This document shows, in pieces, positions 1 through 7,682 of a stretch of 15,889 nucleotides of DNA. The translations under genes were made by a program, and so were the position numbers. The DNA lies in NCBI GenBank assembly GCA_029983705.1, contig JASBYZ010000030.1, positions 1-15,889 of the forward strand. Direction: 5' to 3'. Each line of letters starts with the position of its first letter. Position 1 is the stretch's first letter. Under the pieces are notes generated by a model, which saw nothing but the letters and a program-made list of their open reading frames with translations, made no database searches and was not told the origin of the DNA. Source of the stretch: Coriobacteriales bacterium. Its GTDB lineage: Bacteria > Actinomycetota > Coriobacteriia > Coriobacteriales > JAEZZM01.

Positions 1-71
1 TCTTAGTTGAAAACTATGATATACATCCTACAAGCACCCCAGATGAGGATTTGAAAGCTATTTTAGGGTAA
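1..71 (+). CDS. 3' end of an unidentified protein-coding gene (partial)
   Basis: An open frame enters from the left edge (codons starting at base 3) and ends at a TAA at 69-71. About 22 residues are visible, beginning LVENYDIHPTS and ending DLKAILG. The sequence is too short to assign to a family. It is taken as a real gene end because a hairpin terminator follows 18 bases after the stop and the next gene on the other strand converges on it. It could still be a chance frame. Confidence 0.5.
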   Translation, partial: LVENYDIHPTSTPDEDLKAILG

Positions 72-89
72 GCTTTTTTGAGGCAAGTA

Positions 90-120
90 AAGCCCTGCGG
101 TTTTTTAAACTGCAGGGCTT
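90..120. terminator. Hairpin terminator between convergent genes, probably bidirectional
   Basis: AAGCCCTGC (90-98) pairs perfectly with GCAGGGCTT (112-120). Inside it, after one G/T wobble, GTTT (100-103) can pair with AAAC (107-110), leaving a three-base loop. On the plus strand a T run (about 127-131) follows after a few bases. On the minus strand the stem is followed by TTTACTT. It sits between the plus-strand partial gene and the minus-strand carbonic anhydrase, so it can serve both. Confidence 0.7.
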
Positions 121-129
121 AAACTGTTT

Positions 130-693
130 TTAATCGAAGACTTCTACACGTCCACTTTCAAGGTGGTAAAGTGCTCCTTTAACAAGAAGACCTTGACTTT
201 GTTCGAGCTCAGATATATCAGGGTCTGATTTAAGGCGCTTAATACCTGCAAGTACATTGAGCTTTGATGCGCATGCTGCGTCCTTCTCTCCATTAATTAC
301 CTGCTCAATCTTTTTAACAAGCTCTCCTAAAGGTCCGTGAGCTCCCCCTTCAATTGCAGCTTGAATAGCTCCGCATTGGGTGTGGCCAAGTACGAGTATC
401 AGCTTGCAGCCCAAATGCTCTGCTGCATAGATGCAACTTGCAAGCTCATCAGTGTCAACAACATTACCCGCTACGCGCACCGTAAAAATATCGCCCAAAC
501 CGCACATAAAAATATGCTCAGGCACTACTCGTGAATCTGAACAACTTACAACAATTGCAAAGGGAAACTGCCCATTACTTGATAAATCTTTGCGCAGCGC
601 ATCAGATATATCACCTGCATTTGCCTTTGCTTCTACAAAATCTTTATTTGCCTCAATTAGTTTATTGAGCGCAGTCTGTCCATCTAAGCCCAT
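130..693 (-). CDS. Beta-class carbonic anhydrase
   Basis: This 187-residue cytoplasmic zinc enzyme is predicted to interconvert CO2 and bicarbonate. The beta-class signature is complete: CSDSR at residues 51-55 gives Cys51 and the Asp53/Arg55 dyad, and HTQCG at 104-108 gives His104 and Cys107, so the zinc ligands are Cys51, His104 and Cys107, with Asp53 as the exchangeable fourth ligand. The length is normal for the prokaryotic family and there is no signal peptide. The ATG at 693 is preceded by a strong AGGGGAG ribosome binding site. The gene lies 25 bp downstream of the FAD reductase on the same strand, so they may be co-transcribed. However, the base composition differs and a functional link is not obvious. 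Bicarbonate supply for carboxylation is the usual role of such enzymes in anaerobes. Confidence 0.93.
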   Translation of the reverse strand: MGLDGQTALNKLIEANKDFVEAKANAGDISDALRKDLSSNGQFPFAIVVSCSDSRVVPEHIFMCGLGDIFTVRVAGNVVDTDELASCIYAAEHLGCKLILVLGHTQCGAIQAAIEGGAHGPLGELVKKIEQVINGEKDAACASKLNVLAGIKRLKSDPDISELEQSQGLLVKGALYHLESGRVEVFD

Positions 694-718
694 AGATCTC
701 CCCTTACACTTATATCTA

Positions 719-2272
719 TTAAAGCTTTGATAAATTTTCTCCTAAAATTCTACCTGATGTTAGTGCTATAGAGTTAGAACAATTTCTAACAAAGCTTCGA
801 TTATATAAGTATCTATGACTAAGCTCACCAACTGCATATAGACCTGATATAGGATTCTTGTCTTTATCTAGCACGGAGTAGTTTTCATTAACCTCAATGC
901 CTCCTAAAGTGGTCACGTAAGAAGGATTATATTCAACTAAGTAATAAGGGGCTGCGCCTAAATCTTTCAGTTTATCTGCAGGTTTCTTGAAATCATCATC
1001 GTTATTCTTCTCGATAAAGCTCAAATAGCTATTAACCGTTTGCACTAAAGCTGGCATATTAGCTAATTTTTGAAGTTCATCTATGGATTCGCCTTTAATT
1101 AAATGCTTGCTATCTAGTGCACTATCTAATATTTTACAAACTTCTGCATTGTCTGAACTGTATAGCATATAGTATGGGCCAGCATCTGAATCTACCATAC
1201 GGGTAGTTAATTCTTGATCAAGCGCTGCTTCATTTACAAACCTCTCACCTTGAGAGTTTAGTAATATTTTTGAAGCGAAACTTTCTGCTTCAATTCCAAA
1301 TTTTATAAGCTTATTAAAGTCTTGATTTTTCTCTAAGAGATCCTTATGTGGCTTAATAATAAACGGAATTAACCAATTGTCTTCGTAAAGTGAAACTTCC
1401 AAATCCTCAACTAGTTTAATTCCATCACCAGTATTTAAATCATTGCCTAAGTAATGAAAATCAAATTTCTTTATTTTAGGCAATAATTTATTAATAAATT
1501 TTTCATTTGCACCATAGCCACCACAAGCCAAAACTACTTTATTTGCTGTGACATTGTATTTTGAATCTTCAGATTCAGCTATTATTCCTTTTACTTTTTT
1601 ATTATCAGTAATTAATTCCGTAACTGATGTGTTGAGAAGAACTTTTATACCATTTGCATTAAAATAATCTTCAAATTTTTTTGCGACAGCCTGGCCCGCC
1701 TGCATTTCACCCATCATAGATTTGCTAGGCTTTACAGTATCAGTTGCCGCTTGAGGCCACACGAATGATTTCTCAAAGTCCATACCAAGCTTATCTTCAA
1801 GCCAACTTACAGTCTTACAGCTTTCCAACATTAAAGGCTTGACTCTTTCATAATCAGGATAAGGCACATTTCTAGATCCTATCTCAGTGACATTAGCATA
1901 ACGTTCAATAAAAGCATTCATTGTGTCTGGTTCAGTTTCAAAAGCCCAAAAATCTTTGTTTTCTGGAACTTGTGCTAATGAAATATTTCCCTTGGAAGTA
2001 AAGAATGATGGCGCCAGCACGCCACCTTTTTCAATAAGAATTACTTTTAAACCGTTTTGTACTGCTGAAGCTGCTGTTGACATTCCTGCCAAGCCACTAC
2101 CAACAACTACAACATCAGTTTCTAATTTTTCAGATTTAACTTGGTTTGTGTCCTTGATAGACTTTTCTGAGCCACTATTTTTTGTTTCATTGCTAGAATT
2201 ACTACACCCAAAAAGAGTAAACGCTCCACAAGCTGCTGCAGAAGCTACAAATTTTCTTCTGGTTAGTGCCAT
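719..2272 (-). CDS. Tat-exported FAD-dependent reductase, fumarate/urocanate reductase-like lipoprotein
   Basis: This 517-residue protein begins with a twin-arginine signal (TRRKFV, residues 4-9), a hydrophobic stretch and a lipobox LFGC ending at Cys23. It is therefore predicted to be exported folded and lipid-anchored outside the membrane. A Ser/Asn/Lys-rich linker leads to an FAD_binding_2-type fold with the dinucleotide motif GSGLAG at 58-63 and Glu81 for ribose binding. The C-terminal FAD segment GLYAVGEL is at 477-484. There is no CXXCH haem motif and no FMN-binding domain, so electrons must come from a separate protein. In fumarate reductases an HHTxGG motif supplies a substrate His; here the aligned segment is VTTLGG (453-458). 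Fumarate is therefore unlikely and the true substrate is unknown. The gene is divergent from a membrane LuxR regulator, an arrangement common for inducible respiratory reductases in Coriobacteriia. Base composition is more AT-rich than its flanks. Confidence 0.85.
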   Translation of the reverse strand: MALTRRKFVASAAACGAFTLFGCSNSSNETKNSGSEKSIKDTNQVKSEKLETDVVVVGSGLAGMSTAASAVQNGLKVILIEKGGVLAPSFFTSKGNISLAQVPENKDFWAFETEPDTMNAFIERYANVTEIGSRNVPYPDYERVKPLMLESCKTVSWLEDKLGMDFEKSFVWPQAATDTVKPSKSMMGEMQAGQAVAKKFEDYFNANGIKVLLNTSVTELITDNKKVKGIIAESEDSKYNVTANKVVLACGGYGANEKFINKLLPKIKKFDFHYLGNDLNTGDGIKLVEDLEVSLYEDNWLIPFIIKPHKDLLEKNQDFNKLIKFGIEAESFASKILLNSQGERFVNEAALDQELTTRMVDSDAGPYYMLYSSDNAEVCKILDSALDSKHLIKGESIDELQKLANMPALVQTVNSYLSFIEKNNDDDFKKPADKLKDLGAAPYYLVEYNPSYVTTLGGIEVNENYSVLDKDKNPISGLYAVGELSHRYLYNRSFVRNCSNSIALTSGRILGENLSKL

Positions 2273-2359
2273 TTTTATTTTCCAATCTATAACGATTAAA
2301 TTTGTTGTAAATTACTCTAGGTAAATTAAATTAATTGATGTCGCACGAAAGTAATTAAT
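2273..2359. promoter_or_regulatory. Divergent regulatory region with direct repeats
   Basis: This 87-bp AT-rich interval separates the FAD reductase (minus) from the LuxR-type gene (plus) and must hold both promoters. GTAAATTA occurs twice, at 2307-2314 and 2321-2328, start to start 14 bp apart, and a degenerate copy GTAATTAA is at 2351-2358. TATAGA read on the minus strand (2291-2286) is a possible -10 for the reductase. The proximal repeat would then lie near its -35, which would suit an activator site. This reading is inference from spacing only, and repeats in such AT-rich DNA can arise by chance. Confidence 0.4.
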
Positions 2360-3772
2360 TTGAATAAATTGCAGTTAAAAAGCTTAACCTTAATGATTTT
2401 TGGATTTGGAATATGGCATGCTCTTAAAATGCCTGAAAATTTTCTAGGACCATTTTCTTTAAGTAACTTTTCTGAAATAGGACTCTTATTTGACGGATTA
2501 TTGCTATTGCTAATAGCACTCTTTGCTTATTTAGCTTATTTAGATTCCGTAAAACCACTTATTCCAATTGTAATAATGTGCGCAATCTCTCTTATCGGGT
2601 TTTATATTCTCTTAAATATATATAATTTTGATTTCATATATTTTTTATGTCAGATGAGCTATGGCGCACTATCAGCAAGCGTTACTTTGTGCTGGGTTGA
2701 TGTTTTAGTACGAGCTAAACTGAAAATATCAGTAGCAGCAATTTTAGGCGCCTTTGCTATTCAGGGTATTTGTACAGTTATATTTAATGCTATAAACCTA
2801 TATGACAAATCATTTATCTATATTTTGGCACTTGTTCTAAGCATCTCACTTTTATTATTAAGTTTAAAATCTGCAAGCCAAAACGCCAAAGAGCCATCTG
2901 TAACATACAGCTCTATGTCTGTCAGTGCAAAAAGATTTAACAGACTGATAATAGGCGTGTTCGCAATTTCAACATTATACGGATTTATGCTTCAAGCTGA
3001 CCATCTAAGCGGTTTGGTTATTCAGAATTCCAATCAGTATATAGACAATGTATTAACTGGTCTAATTATCATATTAACTGCTGCAATATCTTGGACTATC
3101 ATCTCTAAAAATAGATGGAAAATTAGTACTGATCTTATTGCTCCAAGTGCAGCCAACGCATTATGTTTAGTGTTTACTTTAAAAATATCAGGCCCAAATC
3201 TAGAATTTCTAGGCGGAATTATTTTCAGTGTTATAGTAATTTTTTATTATGTACTATTATGGGTTGCTTTAATCCCAGAAGCTCAAGAGAGAAACTACCC
3301 TGCCATCTTTTTAATAGGACTCGCTTTGGGTGTTGCTCGCCTTTCATTATTGGCTGGAAGAATGATTTCAGTAATGGTTTTAGAAAATTTAGCAATTGAT
3401 ACCACCCAAATTATTTCCCTTAGCTTAATTTTTGCATTAACCATTGTTTCTGTTTTATATATTCATTACATGCATCAAAATATAAACCTAGAAAATAAGC
3501 TTGTACCAAAAGATGTCCTTGAAGATGAGAATGTTGGAATACATACACAGTATCAAATTGATAGTGTTCAATCTATTTTAAAGTCAAATTATCAACTTAG
3601 TGACAGAGAACTCGAAGTGATATTACCTTATTCTATAGGCAAAAGTGCAAGAATTATAGCTGATGATTTATTCTTGTCAGAGCACACTATTAAAACTCAT
3701 ATCAGGCGTTCCTATGCTAAGTTAAATGTTCATTCTAGACAGGAACTACAAGAATTATTGGAAAGATTTTAG
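2360..3772 (+). CDS. Membrane-bound LuxR-family transcriptional regulator
   Basis: This 470-residue protein has an N-terminal part (to about residue 372) made of many hydrophobic segments, of the order of twelve, resembling a transporter-like sensor. A short soluble linker follows. The C-terminus is a canonical LuxR/GerE helix-turn-helix at residues 411-470, with LSDRELEV and EHTIKTHIRRSYAKL as its conserved helices. The likely role is to sense a small molecule at or in the membrane and switch on the divergent reductase gene, as described for similar pairs in Eggerthella relatives; the ligand is unknown. The start is a TTG at 2360 with a weak GAAAG upstream. An in-frame ATG at 2393 would shorten the first hydrophobic segment and is less attractive. 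Composition is markedly AT-rich, like its partner. Confidence 0.85.
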   Translation: MNKLQLKSLTLMIFGFGIWHALKMPENFLGPFSLSNFSEIGLLFDGLLLLLIALFAYLAYLDSVKPLIPIVIMCAISLIGFYILLNIYNFDFIYFLCQMSYGALSASVTLCWVDVLVRAKLKISVAAILGAFAIQGICTVIFNAINLYDKSFIYILALVLSISLLLLSLKSASQNAKEPSVTYSSMSVSAKRFNRLIIGVFAISTLYGFMLQADHLSGLVIQNSNQYIDNVLTGLIIILTAAISWTIISKNRWKISTDLIAPSAANALCLVFTLKISGPNLEFLGGIIFSVIVIFYYVLLWVALIPEAQERNYPAIFLIGLALGVARLSLLAGRMISVMVLENLAIDTTQIISLSLIFALTIVSVLYIHYMHQNINLENKLVPKDVLEDENVGIHTQYQIDSVQSILKSNYQLSDRELEVILPYSIGKSARIIADDLFLSEHTIKTHIRRSYAKLNVHSRQELQELLERF

Positions 3773-3778
3773 CTTAAT

Positions 3779-3807
3779 TTTAAAGAGCAGGTTTAATACT
3801 CTATAAT
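3779..3807 (+). promoter_or_regulatory. Candidate promoter for the 800-residue protein
   Basis: A perfect TATAAT at 3802-3807 is preceded after 17 bp by TTTAAA (3779-3784), which matches four of six -35 positions. It sits about 50 bp ahead of the ATG at 3857. No terminator is visible after the LuxR gene, so some read-through transcription is also possible. Confidence 0.45.
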
Positions 3808-3856
3808 TCAAAACATAGGTATCCAGGCTCAAGACAACGGATGAACTAAACAAACA

Positions 3857-6259
3857 ATGTCAGACTTAATATATGTATGCAAAGACCCACTCGCAATAGG
3901 TGAAAGCTCTTTTTACTATCAGTTAAACGACGACACTGAATCAGTTCACCATGCATTTATGTATGAAAAAGAAGCTGGCAGTGACCACTATACTCTGCTG
4001 GGCTACATAAATATTGATGGTTCAGTTGGCGGCTGCAATACAGAGCCTCGAGTCTTTTTAAAATCTCTTGATGATCCTAAAATCATTGTTATTAGTGATA
4101 CCAGAGAAGTTGCCCAAGGCTACACCCATGTAGTTGCTCAAGTAACTAAAAACTCAGAAGAATATTTTGGTTTAGAACATAGTCTGTATCCGCTCTACCC
4201 TCACGAATCTCTATCAAGCGTTGAAGCGCTTGCCCTCTTTTCTTACCTCATCTGGGGTCGCGCGCACCTCTCGATTTCTCCACTTGAGTATAACTATCAA
4301 GTTGTAGCAAATCCTCACGAGCTTCCCTTTAGCGTACTTGCAGGAAAACAGGTAGATGAGGACTTTAAGGCAGGACTTTTATCGGTCGTAAAAAAGGTAA
4401 GCCTCATGCAGCAGCGACTTGAGGCTCCAAATGCGCCTTATTCTAAGGGCGCACCCAAAGCTTTTGACGTATTTGGACCAGATGAGTCAGGGCTCTTTAA
4501 GCTCAAACCCAAGGATGGAAGCTATCCCTCTTTGGCACTCAAAGTCTTGCAAACTGAGCTTAACACCGCACTAATAGCAAACGAGCTTGTAGACACCCTT
4601 GAAGATAGTGAGTTTAAAGCCTCTCAGCTTGCCTTTGTGCTTGCAGAGCATGCCGTATTTAGACGTGTAGCAAAGCGTGCCTATGTGCCAGTAAGCAAAG
4701 AGTATGCTCACACACTGCTTGACGATAAAAGCTTAAGCCCACAAAAGCAAACAGAGATTGAAAACTGGATACATTCAGATGAGTTTAAAGCACGCAAACT
4801 TTTAGGCTCACACTTTGCCTATAAGGCCTTTGCCTGCCCAATTACAGAGTATGCTGCAACGCTTTGCCTCAAAGAAGGTAGCCTTGCACTTGAATACAGC
4901 CTTCCTCCAATAGAGCTTATGCCTCACTTGAGTGTTGATCCAAATAATCCAGGCACTATTTGTGAGACGCCAAAGAAACTTTGCGAGGAGATGTATGAGG
5001 ATTTTGCCTACGGCTTTTTGATTCTCAACGCAAGCCTTGGCTTTATTGCAATCCCCCAAATTAAGCAGGTCTATGTAAATGTTTACGAAGATCCAAGACG
5101 CTTTGAGCTAGAAAACTCACAATCTGAAGCGCCCTTAAGCTTTGATGAAAAGCGCTATCTTATCTCGCTTGCCTTAGACAAAGAGACCATGTTTAACCTT
5201 CCTTATTTAAGTGACGGAAACATAGCACAAAGACTCAAAAGTCAAAGTGCAAGCTCGTATATACGAACCGTTTCACGACTCTGTGAAGGCTCTGAGCGCG
5301 TAAAACCTTTTATTCGTTTAGAAGAACTTCATGAGGCATACAGCAACTTGGCGCTGCCACAAGAATTTGCCTACCTTGACAGCCTTGTGCAGTACGAACT
5401 TTCAGCAGATGAATTTGAATCCCTTGCCTCACTTGATGATTTTTCAACACAAATTTGGGAGCGTCTGAGCGGAGACAGCATAGAAGACGAACGAGCATTT
5501 AGACGCTTAAAGCATTTTGAAGCAAAACACAGTAGTAAGCTCTCTAAATTCCTCTACAGTAAGGACGTTAATTTTAGAAGCTTCAACTCTTTACTTGATA
5601 TTGCGCTCTACCATGAGTTTTATGATTTTCCAGAACATATGAAGCTCATACCTCATGCGCTATCAGATTATCTGTACGTACTTTCAACGGCAGCTTCAAA
5701 TGCAGACCAGCACGAGCAAGCCTGGAATGCACTTAAGATGAACTTGCAGCTTGCGCCTGCAGAGTCATCAGTTTACCTTGAGGCAGCGTGGCTCTCTTAT
5801 CGCCTTCAAGATTACGCAACTATGAAGCAGTACTTAGATGAGGCACAAAAGTTTTGCTCTACCGATGAGAGCATTTCTCGCCTCTACTGTTACTACGGTC
5901 TTTTAGCACTTGAAAAAAGACAGCTGGTAAAGTCTGCGATTTGCATGCTTAAATCAATTGACTGGCTTGAAAGCCCTATCGCGCTTGAAGCCTTAGATGA
6001 CATTAGCAAGGTAACCCAAAAACATAATGCAGGCGTTAACTTTGACAACTTTGAGATGCTTCAAACTCAGTACGGTATACCCAACTTCCCGCTTGAAGAG
6101 AATTTTAATGTGAGCTATGGCTTGCTTGAAGCCCTTATCAACTCTCGCAGGCTCTCCGATGCTCAGGTGCTCTTGCTTGATATGATTGAGCTCTATCAAA
6201 ACGATACGAGCTTAAGCTATCTTTTCTTGAGTTTGCCTGATTTTAAAACGATTGAGTAA
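3857..6259 (+). CDS. Large conserved-looking protein with TPR-like C-terminus, function unknown
   Basis: The gene encodes 800 residues with no signal peptide and no obvious membrane segment, so it is probably cytoplasmic. I do not recognise the first 600 or so residues. They include a beta-rich-looking start (about residues 1-120) and a long acidic, mainly helical middle. The last 200 residues contain helix pairs typical of tetratricopeptide repeats, for example the stretches around ASNADQHEQAWNALKMNLQ and YLEAAWLSYRLQDYATMKQY, suggesting a protein-protein scaffold. The upstream ribosome binding site is poor: GGA at 3839-3841 is about 15 bases from the ATG. A two-codon frame ATG AAC TAA (3841-3849) lies in between. 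The gene stands alone, ends 2 bp from the convergent iron-sulfur gene, and has normal codon use for the window. No function is proposed. Confidence 0.75.
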   Translation: MSDLIYVCKDPLAIGESSFYYQLNDDTESVHHAFMYEKEAGSDHYTLLGYINIDGSVGGCNTEPRVFLKSLDDPKIIVISDTREVAQGYTHVVAQVTKNSEEYFGLEHSLYPLYPHESLSSVEALALFSYLIWGRAHLSISPLEYNYQVVANPHELPFSVLAGKQVDEDFKAGLLSVVKKVSLMQQRLEAPNAPYSKGAPKAFDVFGPDESGLFKLKPKDGSYPSLALKVLQTELNTALIANELVDTLEDSEFKASQLAFVLAEHAVFRRVAKRAYVPVSKEYAHTLLDDKSLSPQKQTEIENWIHSDEFKARKLLGSHFAYKAFACPITEYAATLCLKEGSLALEYSLPPIELMPHLSVDPNNPGTICETPKKLCEEMYEDFAYGFLILNASLGFIAIPQIKQVYVNVYEDPRRFELENSQSEAPLSFDEKRYLISLALDKETMFNLPYLSDGNIAQRLKSQSASSYIRTVSRLCEGSERVKPFIRLEELHEAYSNLALPQEFAYLDSLVQYELSADEFESLASLDDFSTQIWERLSGDSIEDERAFRRLKHFEAKHSSKLSKFLYSKDVNFRSFNSLLDIALYHEFYDFPEHMKLIPHALSDYLYVLSTAASNADQHEQAWNALKMNLQLAPAESSVYLEAAWLSYRLQDYATMKQYLDEAQKFCSTDESISRLYCYYGLLALEKRQLVKSAICMLKSIDWLESPIALEALDDISKVTQKHNAGVNFDNFEMLQTQYGIPNFPLEENFNVSYGLLEALINSRRLSDAQVLLLDMIELYQNDTSLSYLFLSLPDFKTIE

Positions 6260-6261
6260 GC

Positions 6262-7557
6262 CTATTTTCCATCAGACTTTTCGAACTCATCGCCAATTTT
6301 TTCGGTAATGTTAGCAGCCTTTGATGCAAGCTTTTTTGCTTTGGCAATATGTTCTTTGCGCTCAAGTTTTCGCTCTTCAATGCGCTTAAGCTCTTTCTCG
6401 CGCTCTTTTTGAGCCTCTGGAGTAAAGCGATAAAAGGCATCTTCAGCACTCTTTGTCTCAAGCCTAAAAATCTCTGGAGCTAAGTCTACGCAGAGTGCAC
6501 AGGAAACGCAGTAAGTTGGCTCAATTTCAAGCGTGCCATCCTTAATATCAAGGGCACCAGTTGGGCATGAGTTAACAACTTCTTTGAGCTCTTCTTCATC
6601 CCAGTTGTGATCGTTATTGATCTCTGGAACCTCTACCTGCATTCTATTAGCAAGCTCAAGATGGTCTTTGATAGTAGTTAAAATAAGCTGGCGCTCAGGG
6701 GTAAGCTTACGAGGCTTCTCAGAATTTTTAACGCCCAAAAGCCTGTCAAGTGACTTATTAATCTCATCAAATTTAACCTGATGTGCTTCAAGTTTTTCAT
6801 AGACTCGAGCAAGGCGTGCGGTAATTGGATTTACCTTAGAGGCGTTAAGCCCCACAGACTTAGCAGCATTTTTTACAAAGTCTCTGCGCTCAACATCTCT
6901 TCTAATTCCAAAATCCATCTCATCTTCTGAGATAACTAAATCCATATTTTGGTCGGTCCACTCTTCTGAGAGCATAACCTCATTGCCATATACTTCTTCG
7001 CCCGTGGTAGTCCTACACTTATCGCAAATTCCAATAGGCAAATAGATGGCTACATTTGGAAAGTCATACTTAATTGAAGTCCAGACCTCAGCTGAAATTA
7101 AGCCCACACAGGGAAGAACTACTTGAGACGGTTCTGGTACATGACCGAGAGCTCTTGTGCAGGTAACGTAGGCCATATTTTGAGTGCCTGCTACCTTTGA
7201 GATCTCCTTATAAAGTGCGTCAGCAGAATATTTAGAGATGTAGAGTGCATTAGTTGGACAAACCTGAGTACAAAGCCCGCATCGTCTGCAGTCTTTTAAA
7301 ATCTCAATGCCGCCATCTTCAAACTCTATTGAATCAGTTGGGCACACATCCAGGCATTTAGAACAGCTTGCGTCTTCATACTTACAGCGCACGCACATAG
7401 CGGGATTTGCCTTAGGATATTCCTTATAATCGGCAGGATTCCAAATAAGGCGCTCGGGCTCCTCGCCCATAAGACGCGCACCCATATCAGATACTTCGTC
7501 TTTAATCGCCCCAAATTCTTTACTTATATTTATAAAATCATCTAAAAAATCTGCCAT
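6262..7557 (-). CDS. Multi-cluster 4Fe-4S protein, two ferredoxin modules around an MvhD-like cysteine region
   Basis: This is a 431-residue cytoplasmic electron-transfer protein with no signal peptide. Residues 55-100 form a dicluster ferredoxin (CVRC, CSKCLDVCP, then CRRCGLCTQVCP). Residues 130-185 hold four more cysteines (133, 150, 178, 181), spaced somewhat like the hydrogenase delta-subunit (MvhD) family; that similarity is my inference. A basic helical linker leads to a second ferredoxin module around residues 318-365. There only SCPTGAL and CVSCALC remain, which is exactly the ligand set for one cluster. The last 55 residues are a charged coiled-coil-like tail rich in Glu and Lys. No catalytic domain is seen. 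It is transcribed from its own promoter downstream of the groEL terminator, with TAGG about 9 bases before the ATG. The physiological partner is unknown. Confidence 0.75.
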   Translation of the reverse strand: MADFLDDFINISKEFGAIKDEVSDMGARLMGEEPERLIWNPADYKEYPKANPAMCVRCKYEDASCSKCLDVCPTDSIEFEDGGIEILKDCRRCGLCTQVCPTNALYISKYSADALYKEISKVAGTQNMAYVTCTRALGHVPEPSQVVLPCVGLISAEVWTSIKYDFPNVAIYLPIGICDKCRTTTGEEVYGNEVMLSEEWTDQNMDLVISEDEMDFGIRRDVERRDFVKNAAKSVGLNASKVNPITARLARVYEKLEAHQVKFDEINKSLDRLLGVKNSEKPRKLTPERQLILTTIKDHLELANRMQVEVPEINNDHNWDEEELKEVVNSCPTGALDIKDGTLEIEPTYCVSCALCVDLAPEIFRLETKSAEDAFYRFTPEAQKEREKELKRIEERKLERKEHIAKAKKLASKAANITEKIGDEFEKSDGK

Positions 7558-7596
7558 ACAGCTTACCTAACATCTCTCCCACATAACTACCTTAGT

Positions 7597-7612
7597 ATTA
7601 TATCGAGATATA
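7597..7612 (-). promoter_or_regulatory. Candidate -10 region with small inverted repeat upstream of the 4Fe-4S gene
   Basis: Read on the minus strand, TATAAT (7602-7597) lies 40 bases before the ATG at 7557. A good -35 is not present: the expected position falls within the groEL terminator stem. TATATC (7599-7604) and GATATA (7607-7612) form a 6-bp inverted repeat around a GA spacer, overlapping the -10, which could be a small operator or simply AT-rich promoter DNA. Confidence 0.4.
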
Positions 7613-7647
7613 AAAGAAAGTCCTCCTGAGAACTAACCCAGGAGGAC
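7610..7647 (-). terminator. Rho-independent terminator of the groES-groEL operon
   Basis: GTCCTCCTG (7620-7628) and CAGGAGGAC (7639-7647) form a perfect 9-bp stem with a 10-base loop. On the minus strand the stem is followed at once by TTTCTTTTAT (7619-7610), a classical U-rich tract. It begins 35 bases after the groEL stop. Confidence 0.88.
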
Positions 7648-7682
7648 AGGCATACATAGTATGTTTATATTTTATGTGGCGA

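Noticed and set aside
719..2272. Flavocytochrome c type fumarate reductase with own haem domain
   Set aside because: There is no CXXCH motif anywhere in the protein and the substrate-binding His motif is altered.
6870..6890. Twin-arginine-like RRDFVK motif inside the 4Fe-4S protein (residues about 224-229)
   Set aside because: It is internal and not followed by a hydrophobic stretch, so it is not a Tat signal peptide.
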